NCBI GenBank assembly: GCA_025738555.1
Contig: JAOVFP010000005.1
Span: forward strand, 2,914,001 to 2,978,000
Reading direction: 5' to 3'
DNA: 64,000 nt
From: Cyathus striatus
Taxonomy: Eukaryota > Basidiomycota > Agaricomycetes > Agaricales > Nidulariaceae
Shown: positions 59,954 through 64,000 of the stretch, one piece after another
Position numbering within the stretch: the first letter of the stretch is position 1
Layout of the letters: every line of letters begins with the position of its first letter
The notes under the pieces: generated by a model
Told to the model about the DNA's origin: nothing
Databases searched by the model: none
What the model saw: only the letters and a program-made list of their open reading frames with translations
Position numbers and translations under genes: made by a program

Positions 59954-61795
59954 TTACCATTGTTCGATCCATAATGAGAATAATCTTTTACACTGACTGA
60001 CTTCCAACGGGGCAAATACTTGTGTTTCAAATATCTTTTGCGCCTCCGCCAGTACAGATTTTGGAGATTCCATATCCAACTCGTCGTCGGACTCACGTGT
60101 CTCTTCATTCTTGTCTCCATCCTCGTCCTCATCTTCATCCTCATCCTCATCCTCGTCTTCATCCTCATCTTCATATATCTCCCTCAGGTACTGGTAACAA
60201 TACGTGTCAGGATGTTTTTCGTATAGCACAGAACTAAGTGTGGCCAAGTCGCATGCTTCAGCAAACCTCATTCCCACTTGCTTGTGCATCTCCATTGCCA
60301 ATTTAATTGTAGTTTCCGCTTCATCTGTGCGTCCCTGGTTTAGCAAGACTGATCCTTTGATATAAACGTCGTCCGCTTGGCTACCTATATCTCCAATTCG
60401 TGTGTGGAGATCAAGGGCCTGATCGATGTGTAGGAGGGCATCCGGGAAAAGCTGGTATCGCATCAAACATTCTGCAATCCTGTTGTGGTAATCTGCTTCT
60501 CCTTGAGCATTCCCAATACTTTTGTGCATGTGGAATGCTTTTTTGAAAAATTCCATTGCAGTTTGTATATCTGGCGGATCTTTACGAAGGTAAAGATTTC
60601 CCATATGATGTGTAACAAAAGCTTGTCCCAAAACGCATGCAACTTCTTGATGGATTTTTAATGCTTCCTCAAGAAGGTTTATACCATACACCGGCTTCCT
60701 TTCAAGCCTAGCTGTAACCATTCCCTGGACCGCCGTCGCGTCCGCCTCTCCCAGCTTATTCCCTAATTTCTGATACAGGCGCTTAGCAGTGATGGCCTCT
60801 TCTAAAGCGAACTTCGTCTTTCCTTGGTAAAGGTGTACAAGGGCAAGAAAATGACTTCCGTCTGCTAATCCAGGAATGTCATTTATCTCCTGATGTAAAT
60901 TCTGTGCCTGCTTTAATTTCTCCTCTGCTTCGATGAGCTGAGCTTCTGCGAAGGCTACCCGTCCTAAAATGTGCAGATGATATCCATCAACCAAGGGAGA
61001 ACGGACATCAATAGCTGCTTGGATATATTTTCTAGCATCGGCGAGCTGTGAACGTAGGAGAAATGAGTTGCTCAATCCTGCGTAGCTCTTTGATATTCCC
61101 CATGCATCACCCGTCCGCAAGTTTAAAGCAAGAGATCGTTGGTAAAAAACAGCTGCGTCACTAAATTTGGAGCATGATATTAAGGTAGAAGCAAGGTTGT
61201 TTAAAGCAGCTGCTTGACCATATTCATCTGATAGTTCGATGAAGATTCCCAGTGCTTCTTCGAAATGTTTATGAGCATCCTGAAACATTGCTCTCTGTAA
61301 AGATATATGACCACGACCCATCAAGTCATGAGCTTGGCCAATGATGTTCCCTTCCCTCTTGTGGATGTTATATGCTTGCTGGAACTGAGAGTCAGCCTCA
61401 TCAAATGTCGACGAATCTCGGAGTAGCAGATATGCAAGATTATGAAGGTCATACGCTTCCCCATCCAGGTCCCCAGCTTGCTTGTGGTATATAATGGCGC
61501 TTTCAAATTTGTCTTGGGCCATACTAAATTTGTGTTGACGGCTGAGAATTTGCCCCCAGATTCCAAAACAATCTCCACGCAATTTAAGCGGAAGATTAAC
61601 ATTTTGTTGTGCAAACTCATGTATCTCCTCCAATGAAGAGCTGTTCTTCCGCCGTTGGAGGAAATTAAAGCGAAACATTTTGGATCGTTTCGAAGACTTA
61701 TTTGTCGTTTGATCTTCGGTAAATACTTTCTCGGTTTGTAATCGCTGATCTAGTAGTTCAATAATCTGCGTGGAGCTGATTCCTGAGCAGTACAT
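59954..61795 (-). CDS. tetratricopeptide-repeat protein
   Basis: 613 residues in one exon. Residues ~70-540 are about eleven consecutive 40-residue TPR units (patterns such as GEAYDLHNLAYLLL, GQAAALNNLASTL, GEADYHNRIAECLM, each followed by A-x4-Y/F-x2-A), the long TPR type found in NB-ARC/TPR and kinesin-light-chain-like proteins. A Glu-Asp run (residues ~545-565) follows. There is no NB-ARC or NACHT P-loop upstream: the ATG at 61795 is preceded by TATATAAC (61824-61831, minus strand), so it looks like a genuine stand-alone gene. Near the stop an alternative GTAAGG donor (about 59955) with a TAG acceptor near 59844 would extend the C-terminus by some twenty residues. Probably a scaffold or adaptor. 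Confidence 0.85.
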   Translation of the reverse strand: MYCSGISSTQIIELLDQRLQTEKVFTEDQTTNKSSKRSKMFRFNFLQRRKNSSSLEEIHEFAQQNVNLPLKLRGDCFGIWGQILSRQHKFSMAQDKFESAIIYHKQAGDLDGEAYDLHNLAYLLLRDSSTFDEADSQFQQAYNIHKREGNIIGQAHDLMGRGHISLQRAMFQDAHKHFEEALGIFIELSDEYGQAAALNNLASTLISCSKFSDAAVFYQRSLALNLRTGDAWGISKSYAGLSNSFLLRSQLADARKYIQAAIDVRSPLVDGYHLHILGRVAFAEAQLIEAEEKLKQAQNLHQEINDIPGLADGSHFLALVHLYQGKTKFALEEAITAKRLYQKLGNKLGEADATAVQGMVTARLERKPVYGINLLEEALKIHQEVACVLGQAFVTHHMGNLYLRKDPPDIQTAMEFFKKAFHMHKSIGNAQGEADYHNRIAECLMRYQLFPDALLHIDQALDLHTRIGDIGSQADDVYIKGSVLLNQGRTDEAETTIKLAMEMHKQVGMRFAEACDLATLSSVLYEKHPDTYCYQYLREIYEDEDEDEDEDEDEDEDEDGDKNEETRESDDELDMESPKSVLAEAQKIFETQVFAPLEVSQCKRLFSLWIEQW

Positions 61796-61823
61796 GAACT
61801 GACAGAAATGTAGCGCTGCACTA

Positions 61824-61831
61824 GTTATATA
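61824..61831 (-). promoter_or_regulatory. TATA box of the TPR gene
   Basis: TATATAAC on the minus strand, 29-36 nt before the ATG at 61795. Confidence 0.45.
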
Positions 61832-61971
61832 TGGAAGGTCGGACTGCCACGCTACGTTTTGTTGATTGCATCAGGCTTCGGCAACAGTGCCGAGTGCAGG
61901 ACCCCAAATACTTTAAGGTAAGTAACGAAATAGAAAAATAAAATGATTCTTCCGATTACGTAATAATTAAA

Positions 61972-62011
61972 GTCACGAGGGAATTTGCTAGAAAACAAAT
62001 TCCCTCGTGAC
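61972..62011. repeat. perfect 16-bp inverted repeat with 8-nt loop
   Basis: GTCACGAGGGAATTTG and its exact reverse complement CAAATTCCCTCGTGAC flank CTAGAAAA. It lies about 180 bp upstream of the TPR gene, in the divergent gap. Confidence 0.9.
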
Positions 62012-62785
62012 CAGGAAGTTGTGCAATAGATGGGGGTCACCAATCACGCATGTCACACGCCCTTTTCCATTGACCCAGTCGAATATCTCGAACATCTCGA
62101 GCTACAAGCCTCTGATTACCTTCAAATAACTTGTATTATATACAGTTGAATAGCATATTTAACATTACTGAATAGATATTTGTGTACTTGGTTATATCAT
62201 TATAAATTTCGAGTTAATGCAATCTCTCTGCCAAAAACAGGCATCAAATCAGTATTTCTGTCCCCAGCTCTTAGAATCGCGATATTCCAACTTTCTTCAA
62301 TAACAAATATTGTACCGTAAAGGTAATAGAACAATGTTGTTGAGCTAGAATTTTGAAAAATAATCTCTGACCATGATATCTGGTATATCATATGTCATTA
62401 TTTTGGGGTAACAATCACAAAATAAAAATTCGGGCTCAACAGTTTTATTCTCCTAATTTAACTGATCATATTTCGTCACTAACACGAGTTGTGAAATTGA
62501 GTTCCCGTTGCACGGCGGCAGTTTCAAGTTTTGCTCTGCCAAAAAGCGTGGGAAACCAGCCAATGCACTTCAGCTGTGGCGCACACATGGCTTCCAGGTG
62601 TTCATTTATTAATCTTTCATCGACTACACACCCCTAGCTCAAACCACCACCCCAATAAGCGATTCTAAACACACCAACTATTGATTTAAAGCCATTTCTT
62701 CAATATAATCTTCATTATTGAGCAAGTATTTATGCATATCACTGAATTTATTGCTTATTTTAGCAAATTACAGGACATAGTAAAA
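62012..62785. other. AT-rich intergenic region
   Basis: No supported gene; may contain the left part of the element that carries the coiled-coil gene to the right. Confidence 0.35.
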
Positions 62786-64000
62786 ATGGCAAAAACAAAA
62801 GCAATATTGGCTCGTCTAGAAAGGCTTCAAAACTCTAAAAATATTTATAAATCTGATGGGCCCAGCCAGAATGTGGATCTGGAGTCACAAGAACAAGAAT
62901 TAGTCAATATCAAGAATTTACTAGCTGTTTCTCAGGGTCAAATTGTTGCTCTTGAGTCTAAACTTAAAGAACAAATTAAAATATGCAATAGGAAGGATAA
63001 AAATATTGAAGAACTGAAAATGGCCAAAGAATTTGAAGCAAATAAAGCATCTGAATTGTACCAGGACCAAATTATTACTCTTGAATCTAAACTTAAAGAA
63101 CAAATTAAAATATGCAATAGGAAGGATAAAACTATTGAAAGACTGCAAATGGCTAAAGACTTTGAAGTAAATAAAGCATCTGAATTGTACAAAAATCTTA
63201 GAACTGAAAAGCATGCAAAACAAAGGATTATTACTGCAAGAGAAAAATTGAAAGAGAATCTTAAAATCTCAGAGCTTGCAGAAAAAAAATTGAAAGCTGA
63301 TATAAAAGTGCTGGTAGCTCGTATTTCTGCAACCATGGATTCAATGATGGTGTTAGAAAATGATTAAAAAAAATTAGAACAAGAACTGACAAAATCTCTT
63401 AAAGCATTTGAACAAAATGTGTTATTACTCAAAAATAAACTCAATGCTGAAAAACAAACACAGGAATTAATATCACGATTAAAGACACAAAATAAAGCTC
63501 AAGAAATTGCACTTAGGAAGAAATTAACTCATTCACTATTATATAAAGGGGTGTACACAGAAGATACTCGTCATTTAATACATGTACTTGTTAAAGCAGG
63601 CTGTAAAAGAGGACATATAGGTGACATTATAAAGGAGGTCTTCAAAACTGCAGGTATTGAAGTAGTTGTAGATGTTAGTGAATCCACAGTATCAAGAATA
63701 ATTGCAGAAGGATTTCATGCTGCACAAATTCAGCTGGGCTATGAGCTACTACAAACTCAAGGTAAGCACTTTTGATCCTAAATTCATATGACTACAATAT
63801 AATTATGTATGTGTACAGGCTTTACTATTTCAGCTGATTCAACTGGACATAAGAGTATTAACTATAATTCAAGACATCTTAACTACAAAGTTGAAGATTA
63901 CAATAGTGAAAGCTCTGAAAAAACAAATATTGCAACACAGCTTGTTGGAATTAGACCATCATTGAATGGTTCCAGCTCAGAGGCCATTAAAGACTGGGAA
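62786..64000 (+). pseudogene. coiled-coil protein of a multicopy, probably transposon-borne family (partial, in-frame stop)
   Basis: The first ORF starts MAKTKAILARLERLQ at 62786 (an upstream Met at 62732 is possible) and is a Lys/Glu-rich coiled coil. It contains a 129-bp tandem duplication (62939-63067 and 63068-63196) giving two 43-residue units with LESKLKEQIKICNRKDK. A TAA at 63365-63367 interrupts the frame, which continues unchanged afterwards (KKLEQELTKSL ...) into a conserved-looking domain (KGVYTEDTRHLIHVLVKAG, ESTVSRIIAEGFHAAQIQLG). The intron 63762-63818 has correct phase and leads to GFTISADSTGHKSINYNSRH, cut at the window edge. Proteins with this D-x-T-x-H-x-S-x-NY-x-SRH block are, as I recall, highly multicopy in agaricomycetes and probably mobile; not verified. 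The AT-rich codon use differs from the neighbouring genes. Confidence 0.6.

Noticed and set aside
60020..60237. Plus-strand ORFs rich in Leu/Ile or His/Pro over the TPR gene
   Set aside because: Antisense shadows of the Glu-Asp repeat codons.

Overview
The window looks like nuclear DNA of a mushroom-forming basidiomycete (Agaricomycetes). Genes have many short introns of about 40-65 bp with GT(A/G)AG donors and YAG acceptors. The gene families fit that group: an F-box/LRR-like protein, a DAO-type FAD oxidoreductase, a copia-type Gag, a stand-alone TPR protein and a transposon-like coiled-coil protein. No bacterial operons, CRISPR arrays or rRNA genes are visible, and I found no tRNA gene by eye. 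All homology statements come from reading motifs; nothing was searched.

Layout. 1-4.5 kb: one minus-strand gene for an RS-rich, coiled-coil protein with a possible CCCH-like motif. 4.5-9 kb: degenerate satellite-like repeats. 6.19-31.95 kb: a 12.9-kb tandem duplication. Each unit carries the end of the satellite, an F-box/LRR-like gene (minus), a short-chain dehydrogenase with a frameshift shared by both copies, an FAD oxidoreductase, two hypothetical ORFs and one member of the small-protein family below. The copies differ mainly by 1-3 base indels, and where one FAD copy is frameshifted the other is intact, so an assembly artefact must be considered.

31.6-36.6 kb: four tandem paralogous genes for ~105-110 residue proteins, the fourth frameshifted. 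36.86-40.16 kb: a complete LTR element (195-bp LTRs, 5-bp target duplication GAATG) that encodes only Gag. 40.5-42.2 kb: an intact eight-exon adenylosuccinate synthetase gene, the clearest housekeeping gene here. 44.4-48.7 kb and 57.6-58.3 kb: four more intron-containing genes with divergent versions of the same motif. 48.6-57 kb: repeats, a possible transposon-associated hypothetical gene with one frameshift, and a broken EGF-like membrane-protein remnant. 59.95-61.8 kb: a 613-residue TPR protein. 62.8-64 kb: an AT-rich coiled-coil gene with an in-frame stop, cut by the window edge.

The most unusual content is the dispersed cluster of eight small genes plus one truncated copy (18.7-58.3 kb). 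All are on the plus strand, each has a TATA box about 75-99 nt before its ATG, and each encodes two or more short beta-prone pseudo-repeats of the type A-x-M-F-x(2)-A ... N-V-A-G. In the 31.6-36.6 kb genes the two pseudo-repeats flank a short helical segment (DRSQL-x-x-M-L ... IT-x-E-x-F-x-x-LD). The paired pseudo-repeats resemble in layout the HET-s-type amyloid signalling motifs of fungal NLR systems, and a TPR protein lies next to the cluster. A role in fungal non-self recognition is my inference only.
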